Origin: DASRHK01 sp963776465
GTDB taxonomy: Bacteria > Pseudomonadota > Gammaproteobacteria > Nevskiales > Nevskiaceae
Direction of reading: 5' to 3'
Assembly (NCBI GenBank): GCA_963776465.1
Contig: CAVZMV010000002.1
Coordinates: 2,232,001-2,296,000, forward strand
DNA: 64,000 bases
Below the pieces are notes generated by a model, which ran no database searches, had not been told where the DNA came from, and saw only the letters and a list, made by a program, of their open reading frames with translations. Below, one piece after another: positions 18,670-29,481 of this stretch (the stretch's first letter is position 1; each line of letters begins with the position of its first letter). Position numbers and translations under genes: made by a program.

Positions 18670-19452
18670 ATGACCGCGCTGATCCATCCGACCGCGGTGA
18701 TCGACTCGCGCGCGCGCCTGGCTGCCGGCGTGCACGTCGGCGCGTATACCGTGATCGAGGGCCACGTCGACATCGGTCCTGGATGCCAGATCGGGCCGCA
18801 CGTCGTGCTGCAGGGGCCAATGAAGCTCGGCGCCAACAACCGCGTGTTCCAGTTCGCGTCGCTGGGCGCGATCTCGCAGGACAAGACCGCCAAGGACGAC
18901 GAGCCGACGCGGGTCGAGATCGGCGACGGCAACACCATCCGCGAATACGTGACGATCAACCGCGGCACGCTCAAGGAGTCGGGCGTCACCCGGGTCGGCA
19001 ACGACAACTGGATCATGGCCTACTGCCATATCGCGCATGACTGCGTGATCGGCAATCACACGATCCTGGCCAACGGCACCACATTCGCCGGGCACGTCCA
19101 CGTGGAGGACCACGTGGTGCTCGGCGGCGGCACGCTGGTGCATCAGTTCGTGCGCATCGGCGCGCACGCGTTCTCCGCCGGCGGCGCCGGCATCACGCGC
19201 GACGTGCCGCCCTTCGTGGTGGTGCAGGAGAATCCCGCGATCCCGCGCGGCATCAACATCGAAGGCATCAAGCGCCGCGGCTTCACGCCCGACGACGTCT
19301 CGGACATCAAGGCCGCGTACCGGGCGCTGTTCATCGCCGACCACAAGCTCGACGACGCCAAGCGCGAGATGGCCGAGATCGCCGCGCGCTCCGCGCACGT
19401 CCGCCGCATGCTCGAGTTCGTCGAGAGCGCCAAGCGGCTGATCCAGAAATAG
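18670..19452 (+). CDS. lpxA: Acyl-[ACP]-UDP-N-acetylglucosamine O-acyltransferase
   Basis: First step of lipid A synthesis. The 260-residue protein consists of left-handed beta-helix hexapeptide repeats and a C-terminal helical domain. The catalytic His region reads MAYCHIAHDCVIGNH. One base separates it from fabZ and two from lpxB, so the lpxD-fabZ-lpxA-lpxB block is a single operon. Confidence 0.97.
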   Translation: MTALIHPTAVIDSRARLAAGVHVGAYTVIEGHVDIGPGCQIGPHVVLQGPMKLGANNRVFQFASLGAISQDKTAKDDEPTRVEIGDGNTIREYVTINRGTLKESGVTRVGNDNWIMAYCHIAHDCVIGNHTILANGTTFAGHVHVEDHVVLGGGTLVHQFVRIGAHAFSAGGAGITRDVPPFVVVQENPAIPRGINIEGIKRRGFTPDDVSDIKAAYRALFIADHKLDDAKREMAEIAARSAHVRRMLEFVESAKRLIQK

Positions 19453-19454
19453 CC

Positions 19455-20597
19455 GTGCGCTTCGCGCTGGTCGCAGGCGAGGCCTCCGGCGACTTCCTCG
19501 GCGGCGCGCTGATCAAGGCCCTCCGGGCCCGCTTTCCGCAGGCGACGTTCTACGGCGTCGCCGGCCCGCAGATGATCGCCGCGGGCTGCGAGGCGATCGA
19601 GCACATCGACTCGCTCTCGGTGATGGGCCTGGTCGAGGTCCTGCGCGACTTGCCCAGGCTGCTGCGTCTGCGCTCGCGGCTGGCAAGGCGCTTCGCGGCC
19701 GATCGGCCCGACTGCTACATCGGCATCGACGCGCCGGACTTCAACCTGTTCGTGGAGCGCGGCCTGCGCAGCGCCGGCATCAAGACCGTGCACTACGTGA
19801 GCCCGACGGTCTGGGCGTGGCGGCAGGGAAGGGTGAAGACGATCGCCAAGGCCGATGACCTGGTCTTGTGCCTGTTCCCGTTCGAGCCGAGGTTCTACGC
19901 GCAGCATCAGGTCAACGCAGCCTACGTCGGACATCCGCTGGCCGATGAGCTCGACGACGTGACAACGACGCAGCAAGCCCGCAATGCGCTGGGGCTTGCG
20001 CCCGAGGGCGCCTGCGTCGCCGTCCTGCCGGGCAGCCGGCACGGCGAGCTCAAGTACATCGCAGCGCCATTCGCGGCGACCGCGGCATGGCTGTCCCAGC
20101 GGCGTCCGGATCTGCGCTTCCTGGTTCCGATCGCCAAGCCGTCGCTGCGTGCACAGATGGAAGCTGCGATCGCGGCGCACGCGCCAGATGCCAAATGGCA
20201 TCTCGTCGACGGTCGCTCCCGCGAGGTGATGCAGGCCGCCGACGCCGTGCTCATCGCCTCGGGCACGGCGACGCTCGAATGCCTGCTGCTTGGGCGCCCC
20301 ATGGTCGTCGGCTACCAAGCCTCCAAGCTGTCGGCATTCATCATGCTCGACCTGGGCCTGCTCAAGACCCGCTACGTCAGCCTGCCCAACCTGCTTTGCG
20401 CCGATCCGCCCGTGGTGCCAGAGCTGATGCGTGACCAGGCGACGCCCGAGCACTACGGCCCGGCGATTCTGGAACTGCTCGAACAACCCGCGGCACGTGA
20501 GCGCCAGCTCAAGCAATTTTCGGCGGTGCGCAGCGAGCTGAAGCAGAACGCGGCGGCGCGGGCGGCGGATGCGATCGGGGTTTTGCTCGCGGGATAG
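19455..20597 (+). CDS. lpxB: Lipid-A-disaccharide synthase
   Basis: Glycosyltransferase (GT19) that joins UDP-diacylglucosamine and lipid X. The 380-residue protein starts RFALVAGEASGDFLGG, the family N-terminus, and has the conserved YVSPTVWAWRQGR and LPGSRHGELKY segments. Starts at GTG two bases after lpxA. The last three codons and the stop lie inside a long inverted repeat (20589-20695). Confidence 0.96.
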   Translation: MRFALVAGEASGDFLGGALIKALRARFPQATFYGVAGPQMIAAGCEAIEHIDSLSVMGLVEVLRDLPRLLRLRSRLARRFAADRPDCYIGIDAPDFNLFVERGLRSAGIKTVHYVSPTVWAWRQGRVKTIAKADDLVLCLFPFEPRFYAQHQVNAAYVGHPLADELDDVTTTQQARNALGLAPEGACVAVLPGSRHGELKYIAAPFAATAAWLSQRRPDLRFLVPIAKPSLRAQMEAAIAAHAPDAKWHLVDGRSREVMQAADAVLIASGTATLECLLLGRPMVVGYQASKLSAFIMLDLGLLKTRYVSLPNLLCADPPVVPELMRDQATPEHYGPAILELLEQPAARERQLKQFSAVRSELKQNAAARAADAIGVLLAG

Positions 20598-20695
20598 CGG
20601 GAAGCTCCCGCGGGACCGCCGTAAATACGTCCATGTAGTCTGCGTATGCGACGTCGTGTCGCATACGCTCCCGCGAAAGCTTCCCGCTATCCCGC
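20589..20695 (-). repeat. Palindromic intergenic repeat unit, copy A
   Basis: Bounded by 24-bp inverted arms (20589-20612 and 20672-20695) that match at 22 of 24 positions. Inside is a perfect 11-bp hairpin (GCGTATGCGAC, loop GTCGT, GTCGCATACGC, 20642-20668). A 21-nt core at 20617-20637, read on the minus strand, is TACATGGACGTATTTACGGCG. The unit begins within the lpxB stop region, so the hairpins may also end lpxB transcription, although no T-run follows. Confidence 0.75.
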
Positions 20696-20908
20696 CCAAC
20701 CTCCGAAGGGACGCTGGAAGCTCTTGCAGGACCGTGACGCGGCATGGACGCCGCGTCCGGAGCGTACAGGGATGTATTCACAGCGATCCTGCCGGGACAG
20801 ACCGCATCGAATCACTCGCCGATAGCAAAAAATTTCGCGCGCTACAACGGCGACAGAAAAGTGCGCGCGGTGCACTATGGGCGCGGGGCGAGGTGCGAGG
20901 GGAAGACA
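20598..20908. other. 311-bp gap between lpxB and rnhB
   Basis: The left two thirds (to about 20800) hold the two repeat units listed separately. The remaining ~108 bp (20801-20908) contain no recognisable gene, and no promoter that I could defend, ahead of the rnhB start. A longer open frame runs through part of the gap in the rnhB frame but its translation is not protein-like. Confidence 0.6.
20715..20800 (+). repeat. Palindromic intergenic repeat unit, copy B (head-to-head with copy A)
   Basis: Same order of parts as copy A but on the plus strand: a leader GGAAGCTCTTGCAGGACCGT matching copy A at about 16 of 20 positions, then a perfect 7-bp hairpin (ACGCGGC, loop ATGGAC, GCCGCGT, 20737-20756). 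The core TACAGGGATGTATTCACAGCG (20765-20785) matches copy A at 17 of 21 positions. A tail ATCCTGCCGGGAC follows. The outer arms are less well kept than in copy A. The pairing resembles REP/BIME-type elements. Confidence 0.7.
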
Positions 20909-21538
20909 GTGCTTGTAGCCGGGGTCGATGAGGTCGGACGGGGTTGCCTTGCCGGTCCGGTCTACGCCGCCGCGGTGATCCTGCCCAAACCCTGCCGCCT
21001 GCCGGGGCTCGACGATTCCAAGAAGCTTCCGCGCGAAGAGCGCGAGCGTCTCGCACCGCTCATCCAGCAGCGCGCGCTGGCCTTTGCAATTGCCAGCGCC
21101 AGCGTCGAGGAGATCGACCGCATCAACATCCTGCAGGCGAGCTTGCTCGCCATGCAGCGAGCCGTTGCCATGCTCGCGCTCAAGCCCGTCCTGTGCCTGG
21201 TCGACGGCAACCAGCCGCCGCGGCTCGACTGCGAAGTGCAGACCGTCATCGGCGGCGACGGCCGCCACCGCTGCATCATGGCGGCATCGGTGCTCGCCAA
21301 GGTCGCGCGCGACGCCGAGCTGCGACGGCTCGACGAAACGTTTCCCGGCTACGGCTTCGCCCAGCACAAAGGCTACGCCACGCCCGAGCACGGACTGGCG
21401 CTGCGGCGCCTGGGTCCCTGCGGCATCCACCGCATGAGCTTCGCGCCCTGCGCGCAGGGCAGCTTCGCCTTCGACGAGCTCGTGCCCGACGACGAGGCCT
21501 TCGATCCGGGCGAGCTCGGCCTGGCCGCGAGCGGCTGA
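20909..21538 (+). CDS. rnhB: Ribonuclease HII
   Basis: Removes ribonucleotides from DNA and RNA primers. From GTG 20909 the protein has 209 residues and begins directly at the family N-terminus LVAGVDEVGRGCLAGPVYAA (catalytic Asp-Glu). DSKKLPREER and the later Asp region LCLVDGNQPPRL and VLAKVARDAEL are also present. A GGGGAAG precedes the GTG at usual spacing. The stop overlaps the dnaE start (TGATG, 21536-21540). Confidence 0.95.
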   Translation: MLVAGVDEVGRGCLAGPVYAAAVILPKPCRLPGLDDSKKLPREERERLAPLIQQRALAFAIASASVEEIDRINILQASLLAMQRAVAMLALKPVLCLVDGNQPPRLDCEVQTVIGGDGRHRCIMAASVLAKVARDAELRRLDETFPGYGFAQHKGYATPEHGLALRRLGPCGIHRMSFAPCAQGSFAFDELVPDDEAFDPGELGLAASG

Positions 21539-24500
21539 TGGAGAGCGTCACGCCAGCGTTCGTGCACCTGCGGGTGCACACCGAGTTCTCCCTGCTCGAC
21601 AGCATCATCCGCGTCGAGGCGCCCAAGCGGAAAGGCCGCACGGGCGGCAACAGCCGCACGCTCACCGAGCGCGCCGCCGAGCTCAAGCTGCCGGCGCTGG
21701 CCGTCACCGATCTCGGCAATCTGTTCGCGATGGTCAAGTTCTACAAGGCCGCCGAGGAGGCGGGCATCAAGCCCATCATCGGCGCCGACGTCTGGGTCGA
21801 GGAGCGCGCTGCCGGCGAAGCGCCCGAGCGGCTGACGCTGCTGGTGCAGAACCAGACGGGCTATCGCAACCTCACGCAGCTGATCTCCCGCAGCTACACG
21901 CAGGGACAGTCGCGTGGCCAGCCGCTGGTCAAGCGCGCGTGGCTGGACGAAGCCGGCGCCGGCTTGATCGCGCTTTCCGGGCGCGACGGCGAAGTCGGCC
22001 GCGCGCTGCTCGGCGGGCGCCGCGATCAGGCGCGCACCGTCGCCGACGAATGGCGCCGCCGCTTCGCCGACCGCTTCTACCTGGAAGTGACGCGCTGCGG
22101 TCGCGCCGACGACGAAGCGCACCTGCGCGTCGCCGTCGCTTTCGCCTCCGAAGCGGGCCTCCCCGTGGTCGCGACCAACGACGTGCGGTTCCTCGAGCGT
22201 TCCGATCACGAGGCGCACGAAACGCGCGTCTGCATCGCGCAGGGCCGCACGCTCGACGATCCACGGCGGCCGCGTGATTACACGCCTGAGCAATACCTGA
22301 AATCCGCGGCCGAGATGGCGCAGCTGTTCGCCGACCTGCCGGAGGTGCTGGAGAACACCGTCGAGATCGCGCGGCGCTGCAGCCTGTCGCTGAAGTTCGG
22401 CACCAACCACCTGCCCAAATTCCAGGTGCCCGAGGGCACGACCGTCCGCGAGTACCTGCGGGTCAAGGCGCTGGATGGCCTGGCGCTGCGTCTGCAGACG
22501 CTCCCGCCCGCGGGCAAGAGCGCGGTGGAGTACCAGACGCGCCTGGATTACGAGCTCGGGATCATCGAGCAGATGGGGTTCTCCGATTACTTCCTGGTCG
22601 TGGCGGACTTCATCGCCTGGGCCAAGGCCAACGACGTGCCGGTAGGCCCCGGTCGCGGGTCCGGTGCTGGGTCGCTGGTGGCCTATGTGATCGGCATCAC
22701 CGACCTCGACCCGCTGCCCTACGACCTCCTGTTCGAGCGCTTCCTGAACCCGGAGCGCGTCTCGCTGCCGGATTTCGACATCGACTTCTGCATGATCGGC
22801 CGCGATCGCGTGATCGACTACGTGGCGCAGCGCTATGGCCGCGAGCGCGTCGGTCAGATCATCACCTACAGCACCATGGCCGCCCGCGCCGTGGTGCGCG
22901 ACGTCACCCGCGTGCTCGGTTTGCCGTACATCGTCGGCGACCGCATCTCCAAGATGATTCCCGGCGCGCCGGCCTTCGCGCAGGAAGCGGCCGACAATCA
23001 GCGCTCGACCTTGGAGCACGCGCTCGCCGAGGTGCCCGAGCTGGCGCAGATGCACAAGAACGACGAGGAGACGCGCGAGATCATCTCGCGCAGCTTCGCG
23101 CTGGAAGGGGTCACCCGCGGCGTCGGCGTGCACGCCGGCGGCGTGGTGATCGCGCCGCAGCCGCTGACGGACTACGCGCCGCTCTACTGCGAGCCGGGCG
23201 GTGAGGGCCTGCGCACGCAGTTCGACATGAAGGATCTCGAGACCGTCGGCCTGCTCAAGTTCGACTTCCTGGGCCTGAAGACGCTGACGATCATCCGCGC
23301 GACGGTGGACCTGCTCGCGCATCGCCGGAACCCGGTCGCGGTCGATCCGCTGAAGCTGCCGCTCGATGACAAGGCGACTTACGCGCTCTACGCCGACGGC
23401 CGCACCAGCGCGGTGTTCCAGATGGAATCGGGCGGCATGCAGCGCGCCTCGGTGGATCTCAAGCCCGATCGCTTCGAGGACATCATCGCGCTCATCTCCC
23501 TGTTCCGCCCCGGGCCGATGGAGCTGATCCCGGATTACGTGGCACGCAAACACGGCCGGCAGAAGACCGAGTACCTGCATCCGGCGATGGAGCAGGTACT
23601 GAAGCCCACGTTCGGCATCTTCGTCTACCAGGAGCAGGTGATGCAGGTGGCGCAGCGCCTCGCCGGCTACACGCTCGGCGGCGCCGACCTGCTGCGCCGC
23701 GCGATGGGCAAGAAGAAGCCCGAGGAGATGGCCAAGCAGCGCAGCGTGTTCGTCGAGGGCTGCAGGAAGAACGGCATCCCCGAAGGCACTGCGCACGAGA
23801 TCTTCCTGCTCATCGAGAAATTCGCCGGCTACGGCTTCAACAAGTCGCACGCGGCGGCGTATGCGCTGGTCTCGTACCAGACCGCGTGGCTGAAGGCGCA
23901 CCATCCGGCCGAGTTCATGGCCGCGGTGCTGTCCTGCGACCTGGATCACCCGGACACCGTGGTGATGATGCTCGAGGAATGCGGACGCATGGGCCTCAAG
24001 GTCATTCCGCCGCACGTCAACCGCTGCGACTACCGCTTCACGGTGTCCGACACCGGCGAGGTGCTCTACGGCCTGGGCGCGATCCGGGGCGTCGGCGCCG
24101 CAGCGCTGGAGAGCGTGCTGGCCGAGCGCGCCAAGAGCGGCCCGTACAAGGACCTCGAGGATTTCTGCAAGCGCATCGACACGCGCAAAGCCAACAAGCG
24201 CGTGCTCGAGGCGCTGATCATGGCCGGTGCGCTCGACGACCTCGGCAGCAACCGACCGTCGATGCTGCGCAACCTGCCGATGGTGCTGCAGAAATGCGAG
24301 AAGGATTCCGGCGACGCCGTCGCGGGGCAGAGCGACATGTTTGGCGCCTCTTCACCGGTGCAGGCGGCGCGCATGCCGTACGCCACCGAGCCGGAATGGC
24401 CGGACCTCGAGCGCCTGCGCCACGAGAAGAACGTGCTCGGACACTATCTGTCCGGCCACCCGATCGAGTCGCACCGCGCGACCATCGACCAGATCTGCAG

Positions 24501-25104
24501 CGGGCGCCTGCGCAACCTCATCGACCTGCAGGGCAGCCTGCCGGGCAGCGGCGAGCAGAAGTTCGCCCGGCGCGGACCGCAAGTGCTGGTCGGCGCCTGG
24601 CTCACCGAGGTCCGTCGCTTCGGCCGGCGCGCCAGCCTGACGCTGGACGACCGCACCGCGCAGATCCTCGTGCCGCTCAACGAGGAGATGATCAACACGC
24701 TGCGCACGCTGCCCAAGCCCGACCAGGTCCTGTTCGTGGCGGGCCGCATCAGCCCCGACAACTTCACCGGCGGCTGGCAGATCTATCCCAAGGAGATCTT
24801 CGACCTGGAAGAGGCGCAGCGGCGCTACGCCGATCGGGTGCTGTTCAAGCTTGTGGACGCGGACCGCAATGGGGCAGCATTCATGAAGGCCCTGGGTGGC
24901 CTGCGCAGCCCGCAGGGCTGCCCGGTGTCGGTGCGCTACGTCAACGGCAACGCCCAGGCGGTGCTGGACCTCGCCGGCGACTGGCGGATCAAGGCCGACG
25001 CGGCATCGCTCAAGCCCCTGTACACGCTGCTCGGAGAGGAGAACGTGAAAGTGGTCTACAAGCGAGCGACGCTGGCGACGCCGGAACCCGCGTTCACGGA
25101 GTAG
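21538..25104 (+). CDS. dnaE: DNA polymerase III subunit alpha
   Basis: Replicative polymerase subunit. The 1,188-residue protein has an N-terminal PHP domain (FVHLRVHTEFSLLDSIIRVE). The C-family polymerase core has the catalytic Asp pair in LPDFDIDFC (about residues 411-418), the motif GPGRGSGAGSLVAYVIGITD, and VGVHAGGVVIAP. A helix-hairpin-helix region and OB-fold follow. ATG 21538 overlaps the rnhB stop. The lpxB-rnhB-dnaE-accA-tilS order is typical of gammaproteobacteria. Confidence 0.97.
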   Translation: MESVTPAFVHLRVHTEFSLLDSIIRVEAPKRKGRTGGNSRTLTERAAELKLPALAVTDLGNLFAMVKFYKAAEEAGIKPIIGADVWVEERAAGEAPERLTLLVQNQTGYRNLTQLISRSYTQGQSRGQPLVKRAWLDEAGAGLIALSGRDGEVGRALLGGRRDQARTVADEWRRRFADRFYLEVTRCGRADDEAHLRVAVAFASEAGLPVVATNDVRFLERSDHEAHETRVCIAQGRTLDDPRRPRDYTPEQYLKSAAEMAQLFADLPEVLENTVEIARRCSLSLKFGTNHLPKFQVPEGTTVREYLRVKALDGLALRLQTLPPAGKSAVEYQTRLDYELGIIEQMGFSDYFLVVADFIAWAKANDVPVGPGRGSGAGSLVAYVIGITDLDPLPYDLLFERFLNPERVSLPDFDIDFCMIGRDRVIDYVAQRYGRERVGQIITYSTMAARAVVRDVTRVLGLPYIVGDRISKMIPGAPAFAQEAADNQRSTLEHALAEVPELAQMHKNDEETREIISRSFALEGVTRGVGVHAGGVVIAPQPLTDYAPLYCEPGGEGLRTQFDMKDLETVGLLKFDFLGLKTLTIIRATVDLLAHRRNPVAVDPLKLPLDDKATYALYADGRTSAVFQMESGGMQRASVDLKPDRFEDIIALISLFRPGPMELIPDYVARKHGRQKTEYLHPAMEQVLKPTFGIFVYQEQVMQVAQRLAGYTLGGADLLRRAMGKKKPEEMAKQRSVFVEGCRKNGIPEGTAHEIFLLIEKFAGYGFNKSHAAAYALVSYQTAWLKAHHPAEFMAAVLSCDLDHPDTVVMMLEECGRMGLKVIPPHVNRCDYRFTVSDTGEVLYGLGAIRGVGAAALESVLAERAKSGPYKDLEDFCKRIDTRKANKRVLEALIMAGALDDLGSNRPSMLRNLPMVLQKCEKDSGDAVAGQSDMFGASSPVQAARMPYATEPEWPDLERLRHEKNVLGHYLSGHPIESHRATIDQICSGRLRNLIDLQGSLPGSGEQKFARRGPQVLVGAWLTEVRRFGRRASLTLDDRTAQILVPLNEEMINTLRTLPKPDQVLFVAGRISPDNFTGGWQIYPKEIFDLEEAQRRYADRVLFKLVDADRNGAAFMKALGGLRSPQGCPVSVRYVNGNAQAVLDLAGDWRIKADAASLKPLYTLLGEENVKVVYKRATLATPEPAFTE

Positions 25105-25106
25105 CG

Positions 25107-26081
25107 ATGAACCTCAACTACCTGGATTTCGAGCAGCCGATCGCCGCCTTGCAGCAGAAGATCGAGGAGCTGCGCTTCGCCACCGCCGGCAGCGAGGTGA
25201 ACCTGTCGGAGGAGATCGGCCTGCTCGAAGCCAAGAGCCGCGCGCTGACCGAGCAGATCTTCGCCAACCTGTCGGCCTGGCAGGTCACGCAGCTCGCGCG
25301 CCATCCGCAGCGGCCTTACGCGCTGGACTACATCGGCGCGCTGTTCACCGATTGGGAAGAGCTGCACGGCGATCGCACGACGGCCGACGACGCGGCCATC
25401 GTCGGCGGCATGGCGCGTCTGGAAGGCCGTGCCTGCGTGGTGATCGGACAGCAGAAGGGCCGCGACGCCAAGGAGCGCATCTTCCGCAACTTCGGCATGC
25501 CCAAGCCGGAGGGCTATCGCAAGGCGTTGCGGCTGATGAAGCTGGCCGAGCGCTTCAACCTGCCGTTGCTCACGTTCATCGACACGCCCGGCGCGTACCC
25601 GGGCATCAGCGCCGAGGAGCGCAACCAGTCCGAGGCGATCGCGCGGAACCTGTTGGAGATGTCCAAGCTGCGCATCCCGGTGCTGGCGACGGTGATCGGC
25701 GAGGGCGGCTCGGGCGGCGCGCTGGCGATCGGCGTCGCCGACCACGTGATGATGCTGCAGTACAGCGTCTACTCGGTGATCTCGCCGGAGGGCTGCGCCT
25801 CGATCCTGTTCAAGAAGGCCGAGCGCGCGCCGGAGGCCGCGGAGGCGATGGGCCTGACCGCGGGACGGCTGCTGCAGCAGAAGCTGGTGGACGAGGTCGT
25901 GCCGGAGCCGCTCGGCGGCGCCCACCGCGACCCGGCCCTGATGTACGCGACGCTCAAGGCGCAGCTGACGTCCAACCTGGACCGCCTGTGCAAGCAGCCG
26001 ATGACCAAGCTGCTGTGGGACCGCTACCAGCGACTCATGTCCAGCGGCGTCTACACCGAAGAGGCCGCGACGGCGCAGTAG
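25107..26081 (+). CDS. accA: Acetyl-CoA carboxylase carboxyltransferase subunit alpha
   Basis: With AccD transfers the carboxyl group from carboxybiotin to acetyl-CoA, making malonyl-CoA. The protein has 324 residues, starts MNLNYLDFEQPIAALQQKIE and carries the crotonase-fold glycine loops FIDTPGAYPGISAEERNQSE and VIGEGGSGGALAIGVAD. Two bases separate it from dnaE. Confidence 0.98.
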   Translation: MNLNYLDFEQPIAALQQKIEELRFATAGSEVNLSEEIGLLEAKSRALTEQIFANLSAWQVTQLARHPQRPYALDYIGALFTDWEELHGDRTTADDAAIVGGMARLEGRACVVIGQQKGRDAKERIFRNFGMPKPEGYRKALRLMKLAERFNLPLLTFIDTPGAYPGISAEERNQSEAIARNLLEMSKLRIPVLATVIGEGGSGGALAIGVADHVMMLQYSVYSVISPEGCASILFKKAERAPEAAEAMGLTAGRLLQQKLVDEVVPEPLGGAHRDPALMYATLKAQLTSNLDRLCKQPMTKLLWDRYQRLMSSGVYTEEAATAQ

Positions 26082-26091
26082 GGAGCCTCCA

Positions 26092-27389
26092 GTGGAGCTC
26101 GATCCTGCAGGCCTTGCCGCTGCATGTCCTGAGCACAGGCGGATCTGGGTCGCGTTCAGCGGCGGCATGGACTCGACCGTGCTGCTCCATGCGCTGCGCT
26201 CCGCCCGGCTCAAGCCGCACGCGCTGCATGTCAACCACCAGCTGCAGCCCGGCTCCGGCGCGTGGGCAGAACATTGCCGGGCGCTGTGCGCCGCATGGGA
26301 CGTGCCTTTCGAGCTGCGCAGGGTGGGGCTGGTCCCCGATGATCCAGCCGGTCCGGAAGCTGCCGCGCGCACGGCCCGCTACGAGGCGATGCGCGCGGTG
26401 CTCAAGGCCGGAGACGTTCTCGCCACGGCGCATCATCGCGGCGATCAGGCGGAGACCGTGATGCTGCGGCTGATGCGCGGCACCGGCGTCAGCGGACTTG
26501 CCGCAATCCCGGCGCTCAGCGATCTCGCGCCGGGCCGGCTGTGGCGTCCGCTGCTCGACATCCCGCGCGATGCCCTGCTCGCGTACGCGCGGACCCATCA
26601 GCTCACGTGGGTCGAGGATCCGCACAACGCCAATCCGCGCTATGCGCGCTCGTACCTGCGGGCAGAGATCCTGCCGCGGGTGCGCGCGCGCTGGCCGGCG
26701 TTCGAGGAGAGTCTTGCGCGCGTGGCTGCGCACGCGGCCGAAGCACGGCAGCTGCTGCGCGAGCTGGCGACCCGCGATCTGGCGGGCATCCGTTCCGCAC
26801 TGGGCCTGTCGGTCGGGGGTCTGCTCGAGCTCAGCGACGCGCGCCGGCACAACGCCATCCGCAGCTGGATCGAAGACGCGGGATTCGAGGCGCCGCCCGC
26901 CGATGCGCTGGCGCGGCTCGACGACGAGGTGCTCCGCGCGCGCGCGGATGCGGAGCCGCTGCTGGGCTTCGGTGCGGCGGAGCTGCGCCGCTATCGTGGC
27001 ACGCTGTTCCTCATGCGCCGGCTGCCGGCGGCGCCGGACGGCGTGGAGCTTTGCTGGCGCACGGGCCGACAACTGTTGTTGCCGGAGGGCTGCGGCTGGC
27101 TGCAGGCGTCCGCGTCGCCGCCGGAGCAGCTGCGCGTGCGATTCCCGCGTGGCGGCGAGCGCATGAAGCCGGTGCGCGCGCGGCAGACGCGCACGCTGAA
27201 GAACCTGTTCCAGGAGGCGGGCGTGCCACCATGGGTGCGCGAGCGCACGCCGCTGCTGTATCGCGGCAAGCAGCTGCTCTGGGTCGGGGGCATCGGCTGG
27301 GCCGCACGGGCGGCACCGGGTTTGACCATTCAATGGCGGGCGGCCGGCGCATCGGCGTCCAACGCAAACGAAAACAAGGAGAGCGTCTG

Positions 27390-27390
<1 letters not shown>
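26092..27390 (+). CDS. tilS: tRNA(Ile)-lysidine synthetase
   Basis: Modifies C34 of tRNA-Ile(CAU) to lysidine using ATP and lysine, which changes both charging and codon reading. The 432-residue protein has the N-type ATP-pyrophosphatase P-loop VAFSGGMDSTVLLHAL and the HHRGDQAETVMLRLMRG motif. Middle and C-terminal TilS domains follow (GGERMKPVRARQTRTLKNLF). Its TGA overlaps the ATG of the next gene. Confidence 0.95.
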
Positions 27391-29015
<1,625 letters not shown>

Positions 29016-29022
29016 CGCGCGC

Positions 29023-29376
29023 TCAGGGTTTCTTGCGCGCGAGCAGATCCTTCAGGTCCGCGAACGGATTGCCGGTGGCCACCGTCGTCTGCGAAGGGGC
29101 GAGGCCGCCACCCTGGTCGGCGTGGCGGGAGTGCTCGTTGTCGTGGCAGTACACGCACAACAGCTCCCAGTTGCTGCCGTCGGGCGGGTTGTCGTCGTGG
29201 TTGTGGTTCTTGTGGTGCACCGTCAGCTCGCGGACGTTGGCGCGGGTGAATTCCCGCGCGCAGCGGCCGCAGACCCAGGGGTACATCTTCAGGGCCTGCT
29301 CGCGATAGCCGGCGTTGCGCTGATCGGCGCTGCGCCGCGCGTCCGCCACGATCCGGTTGAGCCGGTCCTCGTCCAT
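29023..29376 (-). CDS. yajD: YajD-family HNH nuclease
   Basis: Small 117-residue protein. The zinc-binding and HNH core is complete: WVCGRCAREFTRANVREL, VHHKNHNHDDNPPDGSNWE and LCVYCHDNEHSRH, with two CxxC pairs and the His-His-Asn set. The C-terminal NPFADLKDLLARKKP is also YajD-like. No partner gene is nearby. The cellular role of YajD is not well defined; nuclease activity is inferred from the fold. Confidence 0.9.
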   Translation of the reverse strand: MDEDRLNRIVADARRSADQRNAGYREQALKMYPWVCGRCAREFTRANVRELTVHHKNHNHDDNPPDGSNWELLCVYCHDNEHSRHADQGGGLAPSQTTVATGNPFADLKDLLARKKP

Positions 29377-29391
29377 GCAACTCGCTTCCGG

Positions 29392-29419
29392 TTGTCACTG
29401 CCGGGCTTCAGCCTACAAT
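29392..29419 (+). promoter_or_regulatory. Predicted sigma-70 promoter of the GloVer lipoprotein gene
   Basis: TTGTCA (29392-29397), 16-bp spacer, TACAAT (29414-29419); five of six consensus positions in each hexamer. Predicted start about 29426, leaving a leader of about 55 nt that includes the short palindrome CGTGCCG/CGGCACG. Confidence 0.55.
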
Positions 29420-29481
29420 GGCTCGAGGGGTAAGCGCGTGCCGCACGGCACGACGTCGGCGGGAAGGCTTCGGGGGAAGCG

